From positions 541,742 to 605,741 of the forward strand of contig NZ_CADFEB010000001.1 in the NCBI RefSeq assembly GCF_902833085.1: a DNA stretch of 64,000 bases, given 5' to 3'. The translations under genes and the position numbers were made by a program. Positions 17,282 through 24,417 of this stretch are shown here, one piece after another; positions within the stretch are counted from its first letter, which is position 1, and every line of letters starts with the position of its first letter. The notes under the pieces are model-generated. The model did not search any database, was not told where the DNA came from, and saw only the letters and a list, made by a program, of their open reading frames with translations. Origin of the DNA: Burkholderia ubonensis (GTDB lineage Bacteria > Pseudomonadota > Gammaproteobacteria > Burkholderiales > Burkholderiaceae).

Positions 17282-18085
17282 ATGCCGAATCAAACCGCCG
17301 CGCTGCTGAACACGATCGACGCCGACAAGGCGACGCTCGACGCTGCGCGCCCGCTGCCGCAGCACACGGTTGCCTCGCTGCGCGAAAAGCTGCTGCTGGA
17401 ATGGACGTATCACTCGAACGCGATCGACGGCAACACGCTGACGCTGCGCGAGACGAAGGTGGTGCTGGAAGGCATCACGGTCGGCGGAAAGTCCCTCCGT
17501 GAACACTTCGAGGCGACGAACCATCGCGACGCGATTGTCTATGTCGAGGACATCGTGTCGAAGGCGGAAGCACTGTCGGAATGGCAGATCCGCAACATCC
17601 ACAGTCTCGTGCTGAAAGGCATCGACGTTGAAGAGGCAGGCCGGTATCGCCGTGAGAACGTCGTGATCGCGGGCGCGAGCACGACGCCGCCTGACTTCAT
17701 GCATCTGCCCGTCGATATGGCCGTGCTGATCGACTGGTACGAGAAGGCCGGAGCCATGCATCCGGTCCAGCGTGCGGCGGAACTGCACACGCGATTCGTG
17801 AAGATCCACCCGTTCGTCGATGGCAAGGGGCAGACCGGACGGCTACTGCTCAACTTCGTGTTGATGAAGGCGGGCTATCCGCCCGCGATCATCCGCAAAG
17901 AGGAGCGGCTTGCCTACTACGACTCGCTCGACAAAGCCTGCGTCAGCGGTAACTACGGCGACATCACGCGCCTGGTCGCCGAATCGGTGCAGCGTTCGCT
18001 CGACACGTATCTCGACGTGCTCGGGCTGCGGCATGGACCCGCACCGGATACGGCTCCGCCGTCGTCGGGTTTTCGGAGTGACTGA
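17282..18085 (+). CDS. Fic-domain protein with non-canonical active site
   Basis: A 267-residue Fic protein. The Fic core motif spans residues 176-187 as HPFVDGKGQTGR; the catalytic His176 is present, but the usual Asn and the first Arg of HPFxxGNGRxxR are Lys and Gln. The N-terminal inhibition motif normally written (S/T)xxxE(G/N) appears as SNAIDG at 45-50, with Asp for Glu. Fic enzymes transfer AMP or other phosphate-containing groups to protein hydroxyls. The changes could alter the nucleotide used, relax autoinhibition or abolish activity. It sits in an island with nuclease genes; no antitoxin gene precedes it, which fits the class with a built-in inhibitory helix. Confidence 0.9.
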   Translation: MPNQTAALLNTIDADKATLDAARPLPQHTVASLREKLLLEWTYHSNAIDGNTLTLRETKVVLEGITVGGKSLREHFEATNHRDAIVYVEDIVSKAEALSEWQIRNIHSLVLKGIDVEEAGRYRRENVVIAGASTTPPDFMHLPVDMAVLIDWYEKAGAMHPVQRAAELHTRFVKIHPFVDGKGQTGRLLLNFVLMKAGYPPAIIRKEERLAYYDSLDKACVSGNYGDITRLVAESVQRSLDTYLDVLGLRHGPAPDTAPPSSGFRSD

Positions 18086-18227
18086 GGAAAGCAAGAGGAA
18101 CCGCGGAACCATCACGATTCGCTACCCGCATTGCGGCCGCCCGGCGCTGTCTAGCGCAAGCAAGGGGATGTGGTACGGTCATTGCGAGAACGGAACGGTA
18201 GGATAGGAAAAATCGTGGCAACACTGC

Positions 18228-18575
18228 GTGAATGCCTTCGCGAGCTACCTACGGACCGCGATGACGCACGAGGACGACGAAAACGGGGCAATTTCCCTTA
18301 TGTACAAGAGACGCTTAGTTCAATGGTTCGTGGCCTGGACGGATAGCTGGAACCGCGAGATTCATGAGGCCATCGAAGCCAAGGTACACGCCGAATTTCG
18401 CGCGCAATTTCCGAAGGGGCTGCGGAGCGAGGAAGACACCGAACCCATGATCGAGAGAATGCGGAGCTTCTACTATGCTCGCATGACGAACACGGCAACG
18501 TTGTTGGTCGCCGTGTCGTCCGTGCTTGTCTCGTTCTGCGCGCTCGCTGTATCGATCGTAGCTCTGAAGCACTAG
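18228..18575 (+). CDS. hypothetical protein with C-terminal membrane anchor
   Basis: Up to 115 residues, unknown family. The middle is charged and helical (DSWNREIHEAIEAKVHAEF; PMIERMRSFYYAR) and the last 25 residues form a membrane segment (LLVAVSSVLVSFCALAVSIVAL), so it is probably tail-anchored in the inner membrane. The start is uncertain: GTG 18228, ATG 18261 or ATG 18300. A well-placed AGGATAGGAAAA site near 18205 sits before a GTG at 18215 in another frame, so a small frameshift cannot be excluded. It lies between the Fic and nuclease genes, same strand. Confidence 0.5.
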   Translation: MNAFASYLRTAMTHEDDENGAISLMYKRRLVQWFVAWTDSWNREIHEAIEAKVHAEFRAQFPKGLRSEEDTEPMIERMRSFYYARMTNTATLLVAVSSVLVSFCALAVSIVALKH

Positions 18576-18737
18576 TGAGTCGGAAAACTTGCAGCGTGCC
18601 GGGACCGTGTTGAACGAGTGCAGGCGCGCCGCTAGTGAACCTAACGGCGACTTCGACGCAAACGAGATCGGCTGGAAAGCAGTGGCCTGACTAAATTCCC
18701 CGCTACAGCGGGCCAAAGAAAAGAAGAGGAAATCAAA

Positions 18738-19991
18738 ATGTCATTCGGCTTGGTGCGTGGAAGTACAGATTTGCTTTTCTGCACGAGCAATTGGTTCAGC
18801 GTCGAGCAACATCAGGGAATTGCCATTGATCAAGAGATTGACGCTTACCACCCGGACAAGCTTCTCAACACGTCGGACGACGCACTTATCGACTACTTTC
18901 AAAAAAAATACGGCATGGACGTACCGAAAATAGATCGGGACGCGATATCCGTTGACCAGCGCGAAACCCGAATTGACGTGAGTCACGATCCCTTCCGCTA
19001 CATTTCTGACCGGAGCCGGCCTTTCCATGTGTCGGGCACTCTCATTGAGGTCGAGATCCCGTTCTCAGGAGACGAGCAGTTCTTTTACGTTCAGCCCACG
19101 ACGTTTTCTCTGAACCCACCGCGCGGGACGATTAGGGGAAGCAGCCTGTTCATTCAGATCCAGGGAACGAGCTTGGAGCCTGGGCACGTGAAGCAACAAA
19201 TCGAGAGCACTCTTGCCGATATCGAGACGAACCTAAATAATCTTCGTTCCACTGCCGAACAATTTAACCGCAAGATATGTTCCCAAGCGCAAGGCAAGAT
19301 TACCGTCAGAAAGCAGAAGCTCTTGAAAGACCGAAACCTAGTGGCCGATCTAGGGTTCCCAATGAAGCAACGAGAAGGTGCAGCGGGCACCTATGCCAGC
19401 CCCGCGGTGCGCAAAAAAATCACGCCGGCCCAGCCGCCCGCGAGTATGGCTGGCTTTACCCCAGAGCCGGCGCTGCCCGACGATCATTACAACAACATCC
19501 TCGATATCATGACGAACATGGTTCGCGTGATGGAATGCAGTCCGGCCGCCTTTGCGCATAGCGATGAAGAGGCCATCAGAACTCATTTTCTCGTGCAACT
19601 GAACGGCCATTACCAGGGTCAGGCGAGTGGCGAAACTTTCAATTACGAGGGAAAAACGGACATCCTAATCAAAGATCGCGGTCGCAGTTTATTCATCGCA
19701 GAGTGTAAATTCTGGCGGGGCGAGAAAGCCTATCTTGAGACAATTGACCAGCTCTTAGGATATTTGACGTGGCGTGACACTAAATCTGCAATCGTTATCT
19801 TCAACCGCAACAAAAATTTTACCGATGTACTGGCAAAGGTTAGTGAGAGCACGGAGAGCCATCCCAAGTTCCGAAGATTTGTGCAACGGCGTTCGGAGAC
19901 GAGTTGGACATTTCGTTTCGATCATCGCGACGATCCAAGTCGGGAGATGACAGTAACCGTGATGGTGTTCGATGTGCCTCACGCCGCATAA
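18738..19991 (+). CDS. PD-(D/E)XK-like nuclease-domain protein
   Basis: A 417-residue protein with two parts. Residues 1-210 form an unknown beta-rich domain (containing RPFHVSGTLIEVEIPFSG) ending in a helical stretch with QKLLKDRNLVADLGFP. After a Pro-rich linker, residues 275-360 show a restriction-endonuclease-like core: Glu277/278, Asp308 in KTDILI, Glu322-Cys-Lys324 in FIAECKFW, and a trailing Gln338xxxTyr342. This is the order of acid, Asp, E-x-K and QxxxY motifs in Mrr/RecB-like nucleases. Its codon use is visibly more AT-rich than the flanks. A GIY-YIG gene starts 18 bp downstream, so two nucleases were once co-expressed. DNA target unknown; defence is a guess from context. Confidence 0.65.
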   Translation: MSFGLVRGSTDLLFCTSNWFSVEQHQGIAIDQEIDAYHPDKLLNTSDDALIDYFQKKYGMDVPKIDRDAISVDQRETRIDVSHDPFRYISDRSRPFHVSGTLIEVEIPFSGDEQFFYVQPTTFSLNPPRGTIRGSSLFIQIQGTSLEPGHVKQQIESTLADIETNLNNLRSTAEQFNRKICSQAQGKITVRKQKLLKDRNLVADLGFPMKQREGAAGTYASPAVRKKITPAQPPASMAGFTPEPALPDDHYNNILDIMTNMVRVMECSPAAFAHSDEEAIRTHFLVQLNGHYQGQASGETFNYEGKTDILIKDRGRSLFIAECKFWRGEKAYLETIDQLLGYLTWRDTKSAIVIFNRNKNFTDVLAKVSESTESHPKFRRFVQRRSETSWTFRFDHRDDPSREMTVTVMVFDVPHAA

Positions 19992-20009
19992 CGGCTCGGA
20001 AAACGCTCG

Positions 20010-20351
20010 ATGGCAAGCTACGTCATCTACGTCCTTCGCCCGAAAGGAGACAATTATTATGTTGGCCTCACATTGGGATTGCCTGCGAATCGGATCGACC
20101 AGCGCGGAGGTAAGCATGGGGCCGCATAGACGAGAATGCATCCTCCGGTTGCTCTTGTCGAAACAATCGATTGCCGGACCACCAACGAAGAGCGGGCGAT
20201 CGGGAAGGAAAACGTCGTGACTTTGCAGTACTTACAATGTTATGGCTGGCAGCGCCTTCGCAGTGGCTTTTTCACAAAGTGTGACGAAGAAGAAACACGA
20301 AAGAACCTGCGAGCGCATGGTTTCTTTGAGGCGACGGGTCGTCGTGAATAG
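20010..20351 (+). pseudogene. GIY-YIG endonuclease gene broken by an amber codon
   Basis: The frame from ATG 20010 reads YVIYVL (the GIY strand), then NYYVGLT (the YIG strand), then an Arg-containing helix, and stops at TAG 20127-20129. The same frame continues in phase with TRMHPPVALVETIDC and NEERAIGKENVV to 20351, which is the rest of a GIY-YIG fold with the metal-binding Glu. The stop falls where a Trp is typical (AA-stop-TR), so one G-to-A change explains it. Only 39 residues would be made without suppression. It follows the PD-(D/E)XK-like gene by 18 bp. Confidence 0.75.
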
Positions 20352-20376
20352 GAAAACTCTCGGAGGGCAAATCCAC

Positions 20377-20652
20377 GTGGCAATCGACAAGTTGAACGAC
20401 TATCAAATGGTAAATACGGCCGCTGCGGCAATGGCACCCTACCGCTGCGTCGCGGAGTTTGGCGACTATCGCGCCAGATTCGGATTCGCCGTGTATTACG
20501 GCGAGGGCGAGGACGAACGGCAAGTGTTTGAATACCGTCGCAGGGAAGTCGATCGTGCGGCAGCGCTCATCGCCGCGTTGAACGATGCCCGCAATCGCAT
20601 GTCCGCCATCGGCATTGACTTCCCGCATTGGGACAATACGATCAGGGACTAA
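20377..20652 (+). CDS. small hypothetical protein (91 aa)
   Basis: A 91-residue protein starting at GTG 20377, preceded by a strong CGGAGGG site. Strands (YRCVAEFGDYRARFGFAVYYG) followed by a long helix (REVDRAAALIAALNDARNRMSA) suggest a small alpha/beta fold. No family is recognised. It lies in the island after the broken GIY-YIG gene and 61 bp before the GNAT gene, and may share their transcript. Confidence 0.6.
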   Translation: MAIDKLNDYQMVNTAAAAMAPYRCVAEFGDYRARFGFAVYYGEGEDERQVFEYRRREVDRAAALIAALNDARNRMSAIGIDFPHWDNTIRD

Positions 20653-20713
20653 CATCGGGAAACCCTTGGCACCGGAAACACTGCGCCGGAGAACCTTGGA
20701 AAGATAGATAAAA

Positions 20714-21364
20714 ATGACCACCTTGGCAGATATCGTTCCGCTGCTTCAGTTGCGCGAGCGCTTTGGGGACAGCGTGACCGTCAAGACGTTCGACAAGACT
20801 GAGCTTTCGAAGATTCTCAAGGACAAGCCTCTCGGCATGCATGCGCTGAGTGGCAACATCTGGAATCGCATCGTCACCAGACATTGGAAGAACGTGGATC
20901 CCATGCAGTTGCGCGGTCACTTTCAGCGCCACGACCCGAAGCTGCATGTCGCCATAAGCAGGGTTATCGGTGAGGACGCTATCCGAGACATCCTGATGGT
21001 GAAGGCATGGAGAGAGATTCCACGCAAGGCGAACCTCCTCATGGAACTACTGATAGCCGACGTCTATCGCGACGAGCTGCACCTCGGAGATGTGACGTTT
21101 TGTGACCCTGATAGACCAATCGCGCCTGCGGACCGTGCTTACGGGCACCAATCGCACAGGGGATTGGGCCTATTTGGCGTGTTGGTGAGCAACATGGAGA
21201 CTTACGCTCGTGAACGTGGGTACAAGCATCTAACATTGACTGCTGCACACGCAGACCTGGTTCCTCTTTTTCAAAAGCACGGCTTCGAAGTCGAAGACAA
21301 CCACGTCGCGCGCAGTGGTCTTGAAGCGGGAATTTCGATCCCGATGGAGAGTGCAGTCACCTGA
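20714..21364 (+). CDS. GNAT-like acetyltransferase protein
   Basis: A 216-residue protein. The C-terminal third has the acetyl-CoA-binding region of a GNAT fold: HRGLGLFGVLVSNMETYARERGY, the strand KHLTLTAA, and the closing PLFQKHGFEVED. The Q/R-x-x-G-x-G/A loop is present as HRGLGL, slightly altered. The first half has no recognised domain. N-acetylation of a small molecule, peptide or tRNA is possible. It is the last gene of the AT-richer island and shares its direction. Confidence 0.7.
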   Translation: MTTLADIVPLLQLRERFGDSVTVKTFDKTELSKILKDKPLGMHALSGNIWNRIVTRHWKNVDPMQLRGHFQRHDPKLHVAISRVIGEDAIRDILMVKAWREIPRKANLLMELLIADVYRDELHLGDVTFCDPDRPIAPADRAYGHQSHRGLGLFGVLVSNMETYARERGYKHLTLTAAHADLVPLFQKHGFEVEDNHVARSGLEAGISIPMESAVT

Positions 21365-21514
21365 GTGGAACAAGGACAGGAGCACGAGACGGGCGCCGGT
21401 CACGAAGGGACCAACAATCGATCGGAAATCGGCTAAGTTCCGGCGGCGCAGCATCTATCAACCGCAAAATACGGATACCCAAAATCTTGCATTTTCCCCG
21501 GCGTTCCCGTTAAA

Positions 21515-21528
21515 TGGAACTGGTTCCA
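21515..21528. promoter_or_regulatory. inverted repeat upstream of aldehyde dehydrogenase
   Basis: TGGAAC and GTTCCA are perfect arms around a 2-bp spacer, 134 bp before the aldehyde dehydrogenase start. The sequence around it is AT-rich for this genome, as a promoter would be. A regulator binding there is not identified. Confidence 0.35.
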
Positions 21529-21662
21529 ATCCACGTTTCGGCCATGCCGCGACGTGACGCCTCGTCGTCCGCACGTCATCATGGCGATTCAGGATCGAGG
21601 AGCACCATCAGGATTCCGCATCGCCCGTCCATCACGGGCCCCCTCAGTCAAGCGAGACCGTC

Positions 21663-23291
21663 ATGCCCGATTCCGCCGCCCTGCAGCAGTTGTTCCCCGC
21701 TTACGAAGACATCCCCGCCGAATTCCGGCTGAAATCGCCGATCCACCAGCACGTATCGCTCGTCGACGGCGAGCTGAAACCGTGGGACGGCGCGACCAAG
21801 ACCGTGCTGTCGCCCGTATGCGTTCGGCAGCCGGACGGCAGCGTCGAGCAGCTCGAGATCGGCAGCTACCCGGTGATGGGCGAGCCGGAAAGCGACGCGG
21901 CGCTCGACGCCGCGGTGCGCGCGTACGACGCCGGCCGCGGCGAATGGCCGACGATGAAGGTCGAGCAGCGCATCGCGTGCATGCAGGACTTCATCAAGCG
22001 GATGGTCGCGCAGCGCGAGCTGGTCGTGAACCTGATCATGTGGGAAATCGGCAAGAGCCTCGCCGATTCGCAGAAGGAGTTCGACCGCACCGTCACCTAC
22101 ATGCTGCAGACGATCGACGCGCTGAAGGAGCTCGACAACGCGAACTCGCGCTTCGTGATCGCCGAAGGCACGATCGGCCAGATCCGCCGCACGCCGCTCG
22201 GCGTCGTGCTGTGCATGGGGCCGTACAACTATCCGCTGAACGAAACGTTCGCGACGCTGATCCCCGCGCTGCTGATGGGCAACACCGTCGTGTTCAAGCC
22301 GCCCCAGTACGGCACGCTGCTGTTCGAACCGCTGCTCGAAGCGTTCCGCGACGCGTTCCCGAAGGGCGTGATCAACACGATCTATGCGCCGGGCGCGGTG
22401 GTCGTGCCGCACATGCTCGCGTCGGGCAAGATCAACGTGCTCGCGCTGATCGGGTCGAGCAAGGTCGCCGATCACCTGAAGAAGCAGCACCCGAAGTCGC
22501 ACCGGCTGCGCGCGATTCTCGGGCTCGACGCGAAGAACGCGGCGATCGTGCTGCCCGATGCGGACCTCGACCTGACTGTCAAGGAATGCCTGCTCGGCGC
22601 GCTGTCGTTCAACGGGCAGCGTTGCACCGCGCTGAAGATGCTGCTCGTGCATCGCTCGATCGTCGACGAATTCCTGAAGCGCTTCAGCGCGGCGCTCGAG
22701 CAGATGAAAATCGGCATGCCGTGGGAGAAAGGCGTCGGCATCACGCCGCTGCCGGGCATGCACCGCACCGCGTACATGACCGACGCGATCGACGACGCGA
22801 AGGCGAAAGGCGCACAGGTCGTCAACGAATCAGGCGGCGTGTTCAGCAAGACGCTGTTCTATCCGGCCGTCGTATATCCGGTGTCGGAAGGGATGAAGCT
22901 GTATCGCGAGGAACAGTTCGGGCCGATCATCCCGGTCGCGCCGTTCGACGACGTCGAGACCGCGCTCGACTACGTGACGACGTCGGACCACGGGCAGCAG
23001 GTCAGCATCTTCGGCACGGACCCGGCGCAGATCGGCGCGCTCGTCGATCCGCTCGTGAACCAGGTGTGCCGCGTGAACATCAACTGCCAGTGCCAGCGCG
23101 GCCCGGACGTGTTCCCGTTCGCCGGGCGCAAGGATTCGGCGGAAGGCACGCTGTCGGTGACCGATGCGCTGCGCGCGTTCTCGATCCGCTCGATGGTCGC
23201 CGCGAAGCAGACCGACAGCAGCAAGCAACTGCTCGATGCGATCGTGTCGGATCACCATTCGAAGTTCGTGAACACCGGGTTCATTTTCTGA
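21663..23291 (+). CDS. GapN-like NADP-dependent aldehyde dehydrogenase
   Basis: A 542-residue aldehyde dehydrogenase. The cofactor pocket reads LCMGPYNYPLNETFATLIPALLMGNTVVFKPP, and the nucleophile is Cys321 in FNGQRCTAL. It resembles non-phosphorylating glyceraldehyde-3-phosphate dehydrogenases, which oxidise the aldehyde to 3-phosphoglycerate with NADP. The general-base Glu expected 34 residues before the Cys is absent: the segment LGLDAK (286-291) replaces the usual E-L-G-G-K, with Gly at the Glu position and Asp two residues on. It is monocistronic, with a hairpin 10 bp after the stop. True substrate unproven. Confidence 0.88.
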   Translation: MPDSAALQQLFPAYEDIPAEFRLKSPIHQHVSLVDGELKPWDGATKTVLSPVCVRQPDGSVEQLEIGSYPVMGEPESDAALDAAVRAYDAGRGEWPTMKVEQRIACMQDFIKRMVAQRELVVNLIMWEIGKSLADSQKEFDRTVTYMLQTIDALKELDNANSRFVIAEGTIGQIRRTPLGVVLCMGPYNYPLNETFATLIPALLMGNTVVFKPPQYGTLLFEPLLEAFRDAFPKGVINTIYAPGAVVVPHMLASGKINVLALIGSSKVADHLKKQHPKSHRLRAILGLDAKNAAIVLPDADLDLTVKECLLGALSFNGQRCTALKMLLVHRSIVDEFLKRFSAALEQMKIGMPWEKGVGITPLPGMHRTAYMTDAIDDAKAKGAQVVNESGGVFSKTLFYPAVVYPVSEGMKLYREEQFGPIIPVAPFDDVETALDYVTTSDHGQQVSIFGTDPAQIGALVDPLVNQVCRVNINCQCQRGPDVFPFAGRKDSAEGTLSVTDALRAFSIRSMVAAKQTDSSKQLLDAIVSDHHSKFVNTGFIF

Positions 23292-23300
23292 AGCGCGGGC

Positions 23301-23328
23301 GGGCGGCGTGGCACGTTGCGCGCCGCCC
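23301..23328 (+). terminator. terminator-like hairpin after aldehyde dehydrogenase
   Basis: GGGCGGCG (23301-23308) pairs with CGCCGCCC (23321-23328) around a 12-nt loop, followed by GGTTT. The U-run is short, so this may be a weak or Rho-assisted terminator. Confidence 0.5.
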
Positions 23329-23388
23329 GGTTTCGATCGGCTTTCGCATCGAACGCGATGACGCAATCGCCGATCCGGCCGTTTGCGC

Positions 23389-23550
23389 TCACGCGTGTTC
23401 CGCGACGACCTCGTTCAGCCACGGCCGCAACCCGCCGAGCGTAAATCCGCCGTCGACCAGGATGCTCTGCCCCGTCACGAACCGCGCATCGTCGGAGAGC
23501 AGCCACGCGACGGCGTCGGCGACGTCCTCGGGCCGGCTGATTCCGTTGTT
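23389..23550 (-). pseudogene. C-terminal fragment of a short-chain dehydrogenase
   Basis: Minus-strand translation reads [19 protein letters not shown], then [17 protein letters not shown] and ends EVVAEHA with a TGA at 23389. This is the usual last 55 residues of an SDR enzyme. The Rossmann fold and active site are missing, and upstream the sequence passes straight into a fragment of a LysR gene. Confidence 0.7.
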
Positions 23551-23563
23551 CGGCGAGTACGAG

Positions 23564-23662
23564 ATGCCAAGCCGCCCGATGCACGTCGTCTATCTGCCGG
23601 ACAATCGATCGCCGAAGCTGCGCAGTTTCGTCGAGTTCGCATTGCAGCGGTTTGGTGGATAG
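23564..23662 (+). pseudogene. C-terminal fragment of a LysR regulator
   Basis: The last 33 codons read [27 protein letters not shown] before a TAG, which is the standard end of a LysR effector domain. Nothing before it encodes the remaining protein. It abuts the SDR fragment in the opposite direction, as if an SDR-LysR divergent pair had been deleted through the middle. Confidence 0.7.
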
Positions 23663-23710
23663 ACAGCGCGATCGTCGAACGGACCTCGATCCGGCCGGAA
23701 GCCGCTTGCG

Positions 23711-24079
23711 TTACACGATCCTGGCGGCGTGCCCGGCCACGACACGCCAGACGGCGCCGGACTGCCGCCATAGCCGGGTATAGGCGAACTCACCGTCGAA
23801 CGGGGTCGCGTCGAAGCGGCCCGCCAGCGTGGCCTTCGTGGTGACCAGGATCATTTCTCCAATACGGTGAACGACGGTCCCGTGCAAATCCAGCCGCTCC
23901 AGACGCAGCAGCCTGTCGCGGTGAACGGACAGATCGTCGCGTTTCGAAAGCACCTGCCCGTCCGGGCCGATGAAAACGAGGTCGTCATCCAGCAGATTCG
24001 CGAGCGCTTCTACGTCGTTGGCGAGCATCGCCGTCCGGAGCGCCGCTTCATATTTCTCGATGATCGTCGTGTCGTCCAT
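23711..24079 (-). CDS. NTF2-like (DUF4440) protein
   Basis: A 122-residue protein with the cone-shaped NTF2 fold: an N-terminal helix pair (IIEKYEAALRTAMLANDVEALANLLDD), then strands DLVFIGPDGQVLSK, MILVTTKATLAG and FAYTRLWRQSGAVWRVVAGH. Members include SnoaL-like isomerases and many of unknown use. The ATG at 24079 follows GCGAGG; two in-frame ATGs slightly upstream are possible. It is divergent from the cysteinyl-tRNA synthetase transcript. Confidence 0.85.
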   Translation of the reverse strand: MDDTTIIEKYEAALRTAMLANDVEALANLLDDDLVFIGPDGQVLSKRDDLSVHRDRLLRLERLDLHGTVVHRIGEMILVTTKATLAGRFDATPFDGEFAYTRLWRQSGAVWRVVAGHAARIV

Positions 24080-24203
24080 ATCGAAGCCTCGCATCGCCAT
24101 ACACGTCGTTGATCCTGCCGGCAGTCATCGCATCGCGCGTTTTTTACCGCAGACTCGAACCGCAAGTCAATCGAACGGCCTGATCCACGACAACGTACCG
24201 CTA

Positions 24204-24233
24204 TTGACCAGCCCATCCGCGAAACGCTACGAT
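24204..24233 (+). promoter_or_regulatory. sigma70-type promoter for the cysS leader
   Basis: TTGACC (24204-24209) and TACGAT (24228-24233) are separated by 18 bp, matching the sigma70 consensus well. Transcription would begin near 24240, at or just before the ATG of the leader ORF, which would then be read from a leaderless mRNA. Confidence 0.5.
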
Positions 24234-24240
24234 GCCCGTC

Positions 24241-24318
24241 ATGCCCAGTCACGCTCACCCCCTCCTTTCTCCGGTGCGCGCATGTTGTCGAAACATGCCG
24301 GGGGGAACCTGCGTCTAG
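24241..24318 (+). CDS. putative Cys-containing leader peptide of cysS
   Basis: A 25-codon ORF with Cys at positions 15, 16 and 24 (TGT TGT at 24283-24288, TGC at 24310-24312) and a TAG stop, 34 nt before an intrinsic terminator and 99 nt before cysS. Three Cys in 25 residues is high for a genome where Cys is rare. The tandem Cys codons lie in the hairpin GCATGTT/AACATGC (24280-24298). There is no ribosome-binding site, but the predicted transcript starts at the ATG. The role proposed, sensing of charged tRNA-Cys, is inference. Confidence 0.4.
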   Translation: MPSHAHPLLSPVRACCRNMPGGTCV

Positions 24319-24352
24319 CGTATCGCTATACGTCACTGCATCACATCCTTCT

Positions 24353-24388
24353 GGCCGCCCGTTGCAAAACCGGCGGCCTTTTCGTTTT
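24353..24388 (+). terminator. intrinsic terminator/attenuator before cysS
   Basis: GGCCGCC (24353-24359) pairs with GGCGGCC (24372-24378). Within it GTT pairs with AAC around a GCAA tetraloop, after a single C-C mismatch. TTTTCGTTTT follows at once. It lies inside the 5' leader of cysS, 30 nt before the start codon, so it would stop most transcripts unless read-through is regulated. Confidence 0.75.
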
Positions 24389-24417
24389 CGCGCGCTGCCT
24401 TCGAGCCGGAGCACACG

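Noticed and set aside
24280..24388. T-box riboswitch before cysS
   Set aside because: No T-box consensus, no specifier-loop layout, and the class is essentially absent from Proteobacteria; a Cys-codon leader fits better.
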